Both the position numbers and the translations under genes were made by a program. A model generated the notes under the pieces. The model made no database searches. It was not told the DNA's origin and saw only the letters and a program-made list of their open reading frames with translations. A stretch of 64,000 nt of DNA from Gonapodya sp. JEL0774 (Eukaryota > Monoblepharomycota > Monoblepharidomycetes > Monoblepharidales > Gonapodyaceae), in the NCBI GenBank assembly GCA_027604505.1, contig JADIIX010000102.1, positions 1 through 64,000 on the forward strand, written 5' to 3'. This document shows positions 11,616 to 24,100 of this stretch, one piece after another (position 1 is the stretch's first letter; every line of letters begins with the position of its first letter).

Positions 11616-14600
11616 TCACTTCGCAAACTCAATCTGTCCATTCTCGTTCAAGGGCAGCATATCTGGGAGCGGGAGCGGGAGGGGGATAGGGGCATGAGAG
11701 AGAGAGGGGAAATACGAGACAGGGAGACTATCGTAAACAAAAGAAAATGGCTCGGAAAAGCGCACCATTATGCTCACATTCTGGTATTACTCGCAGGCAG
11801 TATTTGGTTAAGGTGATGTCTTGCCGAATTCGTCCAATGAGTATCTGAAATACGATTGCGACAAGGACCAGCCACGCAATATCAACCCCATAGAGAACGT
11901 AATTGAGCATTGTAAGATCTATCGACGAGCGTTATTAAGTTACGAGTAGTTGAGCCTTAGGCTGACGATTTCTCACTTTGCATGGCGTCATCTTTGTCCT
12001 TGAGGTATGTCTGGGTGAGGTTGTGCAGGCCGACACTGAAGTCCGTCTCTGCGGCTCGAATGATGAATTGCCAGAGCTAAATGAGAGCATTGTTGGATTG
12101 GCTAAGACAGTACGCTCTTTTTCGTCAGTGTCTCACATCGTCTTCTATGTAAATATGATTGTCGTCCGGATAGCGAGATATCATCTGCTGTTGAGCGTTT
12201 ACGAACGCCTGATATAACCCAAAAAGTCCTGTGATCGCACAACAACAATCAAAATGGCAATGTTTTGAGTGCTCAGTTACAAGTTGAGTCCACTCACCAT
12301 AAGTTGCCCTATCATGCATGGGATATGATGTTTTAGAATGACAGGGATTCTCATTCAATAGGCAAGACGGAGTGTAGAGTAACTGACGACGGGTCAGACT
12401 ATCTCGAAGCAAGTTCTCAGATTCAGTTGCATTTGTGTTTCCAAACACCATAAGGTTAAAGGAGGCGACAAAGTTATCGAGCGCAATTTGAAGAGCCTCA
12501 TCAACACCGTGGGAATTACTATGTGTGATTGCACAGCAGATAAGCCAAGAATGAGATGTTTCCTGCGACACATTTGCAATTGCTGGCTTGGACTCACTCG
12601 ACCAAAACATTCATCGGTTCGTTGGAGTCATCGACCACGTACATCGCATAGTAAACAGTCAACAGCGCCTGAAACTCCACCTTAGGCCCCAGAACCAGGA
12701 AGTTCGTGAACGCCGCATTGTTGGAAGTGGCATCTGAGACAACCTTCATGTTTAAAGCCAGAAGAAGCAACTCGATCAAGAAACAAATGGATATAAATCT
12801 TGTGAATGGTCGTGTGACCACGAGCTGGTATGCCATGTTGAAGAGATAGAACAGCGACCAGCTTTCTCCATTCCGATCCGAGTCAGGAGGCTTCCCGCTG
12901 AAAACCTCCTGGCTTCGTTCATCACCAACAGCTTCATTTACTTGAGCGCTTTTTATAACTTCGGGTCCCCTCGATGATGGCATTTCTTTTTTCTCCACAT
13001 CTCGTTTTCGGGAAAACTTGCTCCTTATCTTCAATAGCCCCGGACGGTTTGACGAGTGTGGACGGTGTGCTTCCTGCACAGAATTAAAACTCTCTTCTTC
13101 AGCATCTTCATCGTCGCTTAGCCGGGAGTCCGCGTCCTCAATGGTATCCAACGTCGGGGGCTTCCTCGGTACCGAATCTCCGGATTCGCCTTCATTGTCT
13201 GTCGGAACAGCGGCTTTCTTATTCGAGTGTAAATCATCATCTGAGTCACTTATAAGAAAACTGTTCGGCTTGATGTCTGGATGATGTGACCATGACACTT
13301 TCCGTCGCATGAACTGATCATCGTTACGGACATCTTCTGCGAAAACAGCGATTTCCTTGACTTTAAGTTTTCCAGATTCATCCTGGAGAAAATCTTGCGA
13401 GGTTCTTTCGTCCTGACCACCGTATGCCGCAATATCCCGACATATCGCTAGTTGAGTCAAAAGTCGCTTTCTGTTTCGCTTGCCAATTCTTGAAAGGATC
13501 ACAGCTTTCGAGGGAGCATACTAAGCGTAACTCTACACGATTCAAATATTTTGAAAGACTATTGGTATCATGAACTTACATGTGATGTGCTCCGATGCAT
13601 CGGTATTGTACATCCTGAGTGAGTTACGTAGTGTTATGTCGAATGCACCATGAAAATTAGCCCGACTTACTTGAACTTTGCATGGAAAACACCTACGCAG
13701 AAATTAATGCAGATTCAGAAATTTTGTAGCGTGAATATGAACACAAACAACTTACCAATGATGAACACCATTATTAGAAAAATAAGGACAAGGCTGAAAG
13801 GAAGAGATCGCGATAGTCATTCGGATTTCACGCAACCATCCGAAACTTACTTGGCAGCGTTGACCTGAAGCGTTCATTCAAGTAGTACAATAAACCTTCT
13901 GATTCTGCGTTTGAAAACAAAAAAGCTCTCACCCAGCTGTTCACTCGCTGGGTATTCTCAAGTTGCAGAGTACTAGATAGCCCCTTGAAACGAAAGAAAC
14001 CAAATGAGCCTCAATGGGAGCCACAATGGATAGCTTGTAGACATTCACGAACCTGCTGTTCAATTAGATGGAGACACCATTCATACATCAAATCAGCCCC
14101 GTGATGCTAAGCAGATGATTGGTTTAACGGTTAGGGGAGCTTTCAAAAAAGCATGGCCAAACGCACCCTCGCAGCTTCGTTAAGGAGTGGATTTGTCACC
14201 GAGAATGTCAGCGTTGAACCACCGCGTGTACTGCAATTCAAGGCAAAAACTTACCCCATTGTAATTGAGGGGAGTTGATTGCATCAGGGAATGTCGTATA
14301 ATTGTACTTATCTGAGGGATTTGTCAGCTAAGTAGTTTGGGCATATATTAACCACATCCAACTCACCGGCGACGTCACCCATAGCCGAAATGAAGGTATT
14401 AGTTAGTGTTGCAAAGTTGGTCGGGGATTGCAAATACAACTCGGTAACATTTGATGAGGGTAGGAGAATAGACCAGTCCTCGAACAGTTTCTTGATCGAA
14501 GAGTCACCCAGCTCACGCATCGTGTTGATTCCCACTGCCAAATCGATTATGTACTGTCGAAGCTCATCTCGATGAAGCTCAAAAAGTGTTTCGGACTTGT

Positions 14601-17600
14601 ACGAGCAGGAGTCCTAGGGAGAACAATCCAAACAACAACGAAGAAACACATTTTAGTGTTGAGATAAGCCAAACATTCGGATATACACATTAGCTTGACT
14701 TACTTCAATTAATTTGAGCCATGCCACATTTAGACGGACAGCAGATCGGAGAACGTCACCGGACGAAGGAATCAAGCCGATCAACTGACTTGTGTTGCCA
14801 ATTTGGACTTTGGCGAATACAATACTGACTACGTGAAGGAGGCACTGTTCCCAAAACACCACAGTGTCTACTCATGAAGTTGCAAAAGATACTTCAAAGC
14901 TTACTGACCACAAGAAGCAAGCAAACGTGCACGAAATGGAGCATCTTCTCTGTCCGTCCATAATGCTCATCGGTGAAGCTGGAGTAGTTTCCTTTGTCCC
15001 CTCTCTCAGAGCGACTGCTTACTGAAGAACTGTGCGATTGGGATTCTCCGTACGAAGATCCAGTGGCATCTTGCTCCTTGAAAACGCCTTCAAGGTCGCG
15101 GGCTGCGGCCAACAGTCGAACCGCCTCTGCTTTGTCGTTAAAGACCTGTTAGGGTCACAAAACTGCTGTCACAGAGAAAATCATGAAAGTGGGCATAGCC
15201 TCCTGACGAAAACTCGCCTCCTCATACAGCCGCGCTGAAAATGTTCAACGGTGATAAGTTGTCGTTCTTCACCGTACGGCCATTAAAAAGACGTACCCTT
15301 AAGAGCCATCGCTTCTCTTGCATCTGGGAAGTCTTTCAATAGTTGACTGTATGCTTTGTCTGCTTTTGCAGCCTTAGAAACAAGCTGAACAGTAACAAAC
15401 GCAAAGTCCTTTTGCAGAGTGGCCTTCATTACGCTCATTTTCAAGAGCTTTCGAGCGCACACATAAATGTCGTTGTGGTTCTTGGTGGCGGAATCATAGT
15501 ACCTATCGAGAAATACTGGTCATGGGGATAGCATATGTATCCAATAACACCCGAACTGACTTTTTAAACTTCAGAATATCTTGAAAATGGCGATCAAGAG
15601 TAACTGATATTAATTCAAGATATCGGAAACGTTCCTTAAGTTCCTTACCTGTGATTGATAGACCCGTTTGGCCGACGCGCATTTCCGCCTCACGCGCGGA
15701 TTCGATGTCTTTTGCGAGCCCATACAAGGCAACACGAACATCTATGGGTGGTCTGCTAGCCTTTGCACGAATGAGCAATGTCAAGGCGGTGTTCGCGTCC
15801 CTGGCTGAAGGTTAAATGATTGTGTGTAACATGATGGTGTGAAAGAATAGTGAATCGATTGAGCTCATTCATACCCAGGTAGTATTCAAGGTACGCGCAA
15901 GTTAGAAGAAACATTCCCGAATCAACCTGAAAGGTTAAAAAACATCGTACCGGAAACAGCCATATTCAGAAAAGGAAGCGCCCAGCACCTTCATCGATTC
16001 GGCTATGCTGAGATACATTTCTCGGAGTACCGCAATGTGATCTCTACGCTCTGTGCGTGAATAAGTATCCCAGTCATCGATAATTTTCTGTTGGATTGAG
16101 TCACGTCAGCGTCACATAGCTTGCACAACGAGTGTACGTCTCCTCTGAACTTCATATCAGGTTTCTCCGGCGGTTCCACTTTACTCACCTTAATCAGCAA
16201 GTAGTAGTCCGTTTCAAAAAGCTGTGAGGATGTGCCACATGTGAATTGCAGGTTTATTACCAGATGTAAAGAGGAATGAAACCTCGGATTCTCAACCACC
16301 ACCGACCAGGTTTCCAAAACGCATGGGTTTGATCGCTGACAAATCCATCGCCGAGTTAAACACATTGTCGTATGCTTCCGTGGGCTTGCCCTCATTTTGC
16401 AAATCTGGAGAGAGCTGACCGTGTGGTGAGTTGGCAGTCCACAGAAGCATTCTCACGGAGTGCGTGCTTTCACTCACTTTGGCAAAATAGCGATTGTAAA
16501 GCATACAGAACTGTTTGTAGCGCACATCAGACAGTAGTATACCTGCGAGTGGACCATGGAAGCGATTAATTTTGAAGCACAAATTACAGAAAATTCGAAA
16601 CATACCAAGAACAAACGCGAAGCCGAGATACCCTATGGCACCCATTTCTTCTTCAAGTTTAATATGCATTAAGAATGGAATACAAGCGGCCGCCACAACT
16701 GCCATAGAGCCGGTCCTGAATTGATTCAAGTACTGTCTGTAGAACGGCACATGGACGATATGAAACAGGCATTGAATCAACGCTGTTATCAACACCACAA
16801 TAAGAACAATAGTTTTCCCTCCTTCGGTAGATCCGAAGAATGAATTAACGAAGGAGATGGCAACCTGAGAGTATGGCGCAAAAGTCAGCTTGTCCAAACC
16901 TAACATGCATTTTGAAAGATTAAGTCATGACTCACTCTGCCAAGCGTAAAAACAAGCTCAACTCGACCGTGGGGCTTGGATTCGGCACTTTTCAACTTTG
17001 GATTATAGTCAACGTACAGCCAGCCCGATAGAACTGCGAATGGAACATACTGAAAATGCCGGAAGAGACGGTCATGAAATCAAAGTCAATGCTTATGTCA
17101 AATCTGTTGCCACTCACTATAACCAGTGACACTACGGACATGATAAGGAGGCCTGCATGAGCACCACTCTTACAATCCCAAGACTCATCGAAGTGGTGGT
17201 GTATGAAATCGCAGTCAAATGGAAGAAGAAGTACGTCCAAGTTGATAACAAGCTGATTGTGTGACGTCCACAGTCTCCCATGAGATGGTTGGTGGTAACG
17301 AGCTACCTGCGTGCAAGAATACTTACGAACGCTGAAACGAAGAGTCCGACAAACTGAAAGCAATTGTTGACAACGAAAGAAGGGTGATAATGAATGCCTT
17401 TCTCTGCCTACCAAGCGCAGAACCTAGGCCGCAAAGGAAAGCAACAATGTCAGCACCTGTATACCTATCAGGGCTAAGGATCCAGTCACCTCCACTGGCC
17501 ACAGCCAATCTACTTTCTGATCTTTGAATCTGCGTTGAGAGGAGGAGGACATCAGAAGGGGTGCACTCAACACAACGCCTCAGCGTTCCATGGTGAGATT

Positions 17601-18177
17601 CCAATACCATCAATATGACGAGGTCTCCGAGGTGTTGCTGGCAAGTTACGCAAATGAATTTTCCTTCTCCACGGAGGTAGTACCGGAGACTGTTCACTGT
17701 GTGTCTCTCCATTCGAACCCCACCTTGCAGATTTCGCAGGATGGGGTGTTCCAACCGTGCACACAAGTTCAGTCCATTCTTGGACTCACATTTTTGCCAC
17801 GTAAAGTACGATGGCTAAAATCCCCAGAATCATAACCGCCAGTACCACCTCAAAAGTAATCAACACGGACATCGGGGCTCCAAAAGACGACCACATTCTC
17901 CTGCTATCCAAAGCCGTAAAAACATTCTGAGAATACGGAAGAGAGATTGCAGAAAGTCGAATAAGTATTTGAAGGTGCCTCACCAAGTGGTGACACCTAC
18001 AGTGAAAGTTCCAGGAGGCCACGATGACTCGCTCGACAGTACAACAATTGCAAAGATCTGCAGCCAGTCTAGCAGTGCCGCGACGAGAGACAGGAAGATC
18101 GCTGCGAAATTTTGCTCAGTTTGGGAATCTTAGTTCGAAAGAAAAGAATGACTCACATTTCCTTGTCGTGAAGCCAT
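11616..18177 (-). CDS. Large multi-span membrane protein, TmcB-like
   Basis: This 6.5-kb intron-rich gene encodes a membrane protein that resembles the tiny macrocysts B/C family known from Dictyostelium and zoosporic microbes; its molecular role is unknown. The first exon is MASRQGN (ATG at 18177), followed by helices such as FAAIFLSLVAALLDWLQIFA and, near 17800, VLITFEVVLAVMILGILAIV. Exon 16292-16906 has PFYRQYLNQFRTGSMAVVAA, the family's PYY...N..RAG-like segment, with several further spans. A soluble part follows (IDVRVALYGLAKDIESA near 15720, like the LDxRxxxY.. motif of the Tmc middle domain). Exon 12594-13502 is an acidic linker followed by membrane spans. A predicted lumenal segment with several Cys and a possible N-glycosylation site (NAT) lies at 12300-12480. 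A last span near 11850 is followed by PEYMLPLNENGQIEFAK and the stop at 11616. It could be two genes, but no internal stop-plus-start gap was evident. Confidence 0.6.
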
Positions 18178-18541
18178 CACTATCACCTCTTAGGACATAG
18201 TAAACTCCTGCTCAGAATTCATTACCGCCATCAACATCAAGCGAGACACGAATCACCGCGTTAGATCACAGCTGACCCAGCCGCTAGCTTCTGCTTCTAT
18301 CTCAAACTCATCGCGACCCACCAGCAATCGCTTCCTCAACCGCGCCATACGTTAACGTAAGCTGCTGCTGACCTGCACGCTGGTCGGAGTCAGACATTTC
18401 GTGGGTTGAAGGGCAATTGATCGATCGGCCTAACCGAAAGAGGTTGTGCCTCTCAAAACAGGCCGCGGCGAATGTGTATGTAATATCAAACATTTTCTCA
18501 ATGGTAATTGGCCCTCCTCTCATGTTCGTACAGTATCCACC
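18178..18541. promoter_or_regulatory. Tandem intergenic interval, CSN5 3' end to TmcB-like 5' end
   Basis: These 364 bp hold the 3' flank of CSN5 and the upstream region of the TmcB-like gene, both on the minus strand. Short ORFs are present (up to 71 codons) without recognisable motifs. No promoter element is identifiable with certainty. Confidence 0.35.
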
Positions 18542-20926
18542 TTACTCCCTCGCTGCCACAGCATTGTTGAACAGCACATCCTTCAACATTTGAGATATCA
18601 ACCCGTGCGCCGCCTCACTCGTAGTCTTGAAGCTGAGCAGAGTTTGAACGTCGCATCATGAGCACACAAACACTAATCCGATCTGTTAGCAAACAACTCA
18701 CCTATCTTTGTTCACCTTCACCAACGGACCCTCCTCTTTCTTCTCCTTCCCTTCACTTGCAGGTCCCCCAGCATACACACCCTGAGTCCCACCTCGGGAA
18801 CTTGAGGCTCCACCGCCACCGAGGACCCCAAAGCCGTGTTGCGACAACGAAGTGTCCGCTTGTTCGAGTTTCTCGGCCAAGTCGAGAATTTGACGCGATC
18901 GGAAAGGGCGGTTCTAATAGTCCGCGTTGATGAGTAATACCCGATAGGTTATAGGTGGGCAGATGGTGTGGAAAGTATGGTATCAAGGCCAGCTCTTTGA
19001 GAGTACAGGAAACGCCGGAAAGGACAAAAAACACCACCACGAACCATTATTAGAGGACTAGAACTCAGAGTGTTGACCCAGTACTTGTTCCAAAGTAAAT
19101 CCAGTAGATGGGAGTCAAGCGAGGATTTGAAGGTGGAGATTTCGAGTTGATAGTAGCTGCGGAGCCCGGTTCAGCGTGTTATCACTGCTCCTCAAGATGA
19201 GAATTGCTGTAATGATCCTCATCCTTGTACCAACCTCTTTACATGCACACCGAAGTCTTCAATCTTGCTCAGAGGAATGCTTTGATACTCAGAGGCCGGC
19301 TCGTCAGGTGGCCGGTAGTCCTTGGGATATGTCCGGAATGCGCCGATTTCAACCTTGCCAGAGCTGATGGTACGGTTGGGGTCAATCTGTACGGACATCA
19401 AAGAGATTTATACAGGTTAAGGAGATCGTGCTTGTGAGTGACCATCATTGGAATACCCAACAAATATTAGCAGCGTGAAACAGAAATCTGTAAATCTCTC
19501 CTCGTACGGCAGTCTTCTTCATCCAATTCGTCCTACAGAACACGATGCAACATCCTGGATCGCTTGCAATCCAGGCAATCTCCATCCAGAAAGCAAGTAT
19601 TGAACCCCACTCACCACCACAGCCAGCCACGGCTCCTGAAATTGTTGATTGAGCATTTGGGTCGACACGTCGATACCAGATAACCAGCAACCGTAGCCCG
19701 GGTGGGAGTGGTACCAACCGATCGCGTTTTCGAGGCGGTCAACCTGACGAGTGGGAAGGTGGGCCATGAAACGAGGTGGATACAAAAATATCACACCAAT
19801 TTCACGGCCATTTTGACACACAGTGAGAGTGGTATCTTGATTCGACACTTGAGCCTTCAACAGTTCTTTTGCGCACTCGCCAACACCAAATCCCAAAAAA
19901 CGGATAAGTAGCTCCTGCACCACCAACTCACCTCCTTTATTTTGTCCAAGTACTGCACCATGTACTCGTACCCCTCCGCCTGGGCGTTAACCCTTGTCTC
20001 TGTGCCCTCGACGGGCAGCGCAAAAGAGTCCATGACGATCATCGTGTCGCCTTGAATTTTGCCTTGCATGAGACCCATGACTTCGAGGGCACCACCAGAG
20101 CGGGCGTGCATGACCTTGTAAGATGGGAGGAGGTGGAGAGGTGGTAAGGCTGGTGACTCACACATAAACCGCAATAACGACTGAAGGCCTTCTTCCAAAC
20201 TCGGGAACACGTTGGACGGTTTTCACCCGGCGAGAGCTTTCTGCGTTTTTTATCATATCATCAGTTTCCTGCCCGTCACGTCCACGCATTTCCGCCTTGC
20301 AGGACATCGGCTGTGATTCAGATCTTGCAGATCAACTAGAGAAGACAGCCATCACTGTGTCTAGAGGTCTTGTGTACGAAGACAGAGAGCCGAAGAGCCA
20401 ATTCAGTGAGTCGTGCTGTGGTCTCGTAGTCAAGCTGCTTCCCCCAGTTGTTCCTGCTCCATCTCGCATTGCCGGAATGTATGAAGTTAGAATAGAACCA
20501 CCACGTACCATTTTGATAAGGGCAGCTGCAGATATCCGGACCTTTTTGAAGTAATGTGGACTGTATTGAAAGTGCAGGGCGGCGTTAGAACCGCCAAGAA
20601 TGCTTCAAAAAGTGGAAGCAATCCACTCATTCGATGACTAGGCAAGGAGTAAGAGTCGTGACTCACTCCTTTGTCCACGGTCTGCCCTGCATGGCCTTTT
20701 GCTGCTCAGCATTATCGAACTTGAATACAGCGTCTGTGACTGAAGGATCGAGGCCCTGGGAAGCCGTGGATCCGTTGGGAGCCGGTTGTCTAAGTGAGTC
20801 AAGTGGTATTGCTCCTTGGAGAGCCGAGTCGTCAGTCTTGACATTGTTTTCGAGTTCCCATCTGCGCTGAGCATTTTTCGAGTCAGAGTGAGTTAGAGAC
20901 GGGTGTATTTTGGACGAAGATGCCAT
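18542..20926 (-). CDS. CSN5: COP9 signalosome subunit 5, JAMM deneddylase
   Basis: CSN5 is the catalytic subunit of the COP9 signalosome; its JAMM zinc protease removes Nedd8 from cullins. Exon 1 (ATG 20926) has [11 protein letters not shown] and [19 protein letters not shown], the standard N-terminus. Later exons read [15 protein letters not shown], then [19 protein letters not shown] (catalytic Glu in EVMG), [17 protein letters not shown], and [20 protein letters not shown]. The last is the full HxHx7SxxD JAMM motif, so the enzyme should be active. [20 protein letters not shown] and [20 protein letters not shown] follow, then a Gly/Ser-rich linker, and the end [19 protein letters not shown] before TAA at 18542. 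An in-frame upstream ATG at 21025 would add 33 residues; the inner ATG is preferred because the family starts there. Divergent from POL1. Confidence 0.95.
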
Positions 20927-21137
20927 GGCTACGAAAGCTTTAATTCTTGAAGCAGGCGAGGGAAAGAGAGCGGCACACGAAGCGCGGTTCGATGGGCGAA
21001 GAATTAAATTGAATGTCAGTCGCAATTTGGGTCAAGTTTGGAAGTTGGCGGGGGAAGGTTGTTGGTTCGTTGATGGCTGTGGAGTGAAGCCCGGGCAAAA
21101 TCTTCCATTCTGCTGGTGCAGAACAAATCAATCACTA
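20927..21137. promoter_or_regulatory. Shared divergent promoter interval, CSN5 / POL1
   Basis: Only 211 bp separate the start codons of CSN5 (minus) and DNA polymerase alpha (plus), so their core promoters must share this space. I searched by eye for ACGCGT-type MCB boxes, expected for S-phase fungal genes, and saw none. The CSN5 frame stays open through about half of it. Confidence 0.4.
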
Positions 21138-24100
21138 ATGTCAAGACGACGAGATGACGACGAAGACTCGGGAATATCAGCGATTCGGAGACTTAGAGAG
21201 GCAAAGAAGAAGGGAATATCTCGTCTTTCGGAGCTCAAGGTCTGTGGAACTCAAATCTCGACTGTGTCCTCGCGACCTGCAGCGATTTGATTTGTCTTGC
21301 TTTCTGACGAAATCGACCTGGAATCTCCAATTTCTCTCTGATTCGCTCCAAATCATTCAATTGCTTCCATTGCTTTCCCCGATCCGTCACAATCGGTCGT
21401 ATTCTACAATTTCCCTACACGTATCCGTTCGGTTATCCGACCGCACTGCGACACGTCCATCCTCTCTAATCCAGTTCGACGACGACGAATCTATTTTTGA
21501 AAAAGTCACTGAAGAAGATTATGACAATATCGTACGCAACAGACTCAAGGAGGATGACTTCGTAGTGGACGATGATGGTCGAGGTTATGCTGACAATGGC
21601 GAGGAAGTGTGGGACAGGCCTCACAAGTACGAAGAAACTGAGACATCCTCAGATGAGGACGATGGAAAGGCAGGTGAGACTCGCGGGGCTGATTTGAGTG
21701 AGCCGGTGGCGGAGGGACCGAATCTGGAGACTTTGGCGAGAGTACGAAAAGAGCGTAATCCGGTTAGTTTCCGCGAAACTACTGCTCCTCTTGTGGGTGA
21801 AACTGATCGTCGTGGATTCAGTTCGAGTGCTCGCGGTGGGGAGACTATACCTAGTCTGACCGACACCAGCCGTGTTCCCGAAGTAGGCCATGGAACATAA
21901 AGCTGCTCAACTGTTCAAGTCGGCGGAGGTTCTGAGCGGAATTCGGTCGCCTGGTGAGAAACGGAGAGGCATTCAGGGAATCTGGAAGCCGGCTGTGAAA
22001 TGTGCGGATGATTCCATCGGCGCATCTCACGAGCATTAAGTGCTTGTGCCAGCTGCATTTGTCGATTTTTTATTGATCGCTCAAATACTACCACACCTCC
22101 TTCAACCTTACCCAGGCAAGCGCAAGCGCAAGAAGGACTCTAATCGCCCAGTCAAGCATGAAGCACGTATCACCACAATGTTCTCTAAAATGGCGGCAAG
22201 TGGAAAAGCGGGTGGTGCCGGCAAACAGGGGCAAACTGTCAAAGTGAGAATCATACCTGGCATCACATTCGCGACTCTAATTCATCCTACCTCAAATGCA
22301 ACCGACCGTACAGGTGACAGCCGCACCCATAAAAACAGCACCTACGGCCCAAGTTGATGACGACATCCTAGCCTCTGTCCTCGGCAACCTCGACGCGGTC
22401 GCTGCGGATCCACTTCCGCCGGCTGCTAAGCGCGCCAAGTTTCCCAATCCCGGAATCTCCTCATCATCTACTAGTTTATCACGCCAAGGACAAAGTTTGG
22501 GCTTTGGGCGGACCACGAAACCAAATATGGACGATGTGAGGGAGCTGGAGCGCATAGCCGTGTTTGGCAAGGCATCCGACGCGAGAAACGCTGCCACCGA
22601 GATTGCAGTGAAAGAATTCCAAATGGAGGAGGACGAATTGGTGCGTAGGCATGAGCTGGGGGAGTTCTTTGTTGTGTCTTTTGGATCTTAGATCTCAGGA
22701 AAACGCACTGTGTGCGTGGTCACTCGCTCAAATGTCTGCAATTGGAACTCCACCGTCTCCTATGCACCATTACTATGTACCTATCCCCTCCCCCAGGCTC
22801 ACGCTGCCCAACTACCCCCCACAACCGGGGACCTCAACCTTGCGTTCAGTTGGGATGATGACTCCGTCGTCCACCCCATGGATACAACCGAACCTGGTTC
22901 TTCGTCTCCAACTCGTCCTGTGTCGGGTCCTGCTCCACCACCCACAGCACCCGCTCTCAAAGTCCGCGCTGTGCAAACTCGTCCAACAACCTCAAAGTCC
23001 TCTGCATCCTCGGCTTCTCTGCTACCCACTTTTGCACCTCTTCCTTCCGCCACAGCGTCGGCGCCTGCTGCTCGCGCCACCGTCGTTTCTGCTCCCGAGA
23101 ACTCAAATGCTGCCGGGTGGCAGACCGTTGTGGCATCCATGGAGGGTGCCACGACCTCGTCTGACGCCGATGCAGGCCTTGGATCCGGCAATGTTAGCAG
23201 CACCTCACCCGTCTCCAGTGCCAACGTGCTTGAATCGGATGGCTCTCTCCGTTTGTACTGGATGGATGCCCACGAGCGTTCCGGAGTCGTGTATGTGTTT
23301 GGCAAAGTGAAGGACAAAGCATCCGGCAAGTTTGTGAGCTGCTGTGTGACAGTGAATGGAATCGAGAGGAATTTAGTCGTGGTGCCAAGAGCTTACAAGC
23401 TAGATGGTAACGTTCTGTTGTCCTTGTCAAGCGAGTGACCACCTTGAACCAGTTCGCTTATGCATCAGACACGGGCACCCCAACGGACATCCCCGTGGAG
23501 TTTCTCGATGTGTACAACGAGTTCAACGCACTTCGTCACAAATACAAGATCAGCGAGTGGAAGGCAAAGCCTGCGATCAGAAAATACGCGTTCGAGATTG
23601 ACGGTGTGCCTACGGAAGAAACAGAGTACCTAAAGGTCAAATACTCCTTTCAGCGTGAGTTGATAATGGAGGCGTTTTGTGTCACTGAGATCCATTGTGG
23701 GAAGGTCTAGCACTCATCTAACGAGATTTTGGCGGCTCCTAGAACCGGAGCTCAAGGATGTGTCGCCCGGCAAGACGTTTTCCCACGTGTTTGGGACCAA
23801 CACCACTGCCATGGAACTGTTTTTACTTAAGAGGAAGCTAATGGGACCGTGCTGGATCGATATCAAAGACCCAAAATTTGGTAACAAGATGGTAATTGCG
23901 TGCGCTATCATAATACCGTACACAATCATCTATTTATGCTATTCTCCTCAATCGTAGATCTCTTGGTGTAAAATTGAGGTTGTTGTGGCGGACCCCAAGT
24001 CTTTAACCCCTGTTCCTGACAACGAGCAGCCTTGTGCTCCACCCTTCACTGTCATGGTGCTTAACACCAAGACAGTCATGAACTCGCAGAAACATATGAA

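Noticed and set aside
11641-11730. GGGAGC / GAGA purine-rich repeat as a regulatory element
   Set aside because: It falls in the last intron of the TmcB-like gene, upstream of its acceptor in gene orientation, and is best explained as its polypyrimidine tract and simple sequence.
22799-23329. 176-codon minus-strand ORF
   Set aside because: Shadow of the Ser/Pro-rich linker exon of POL1; composition only.
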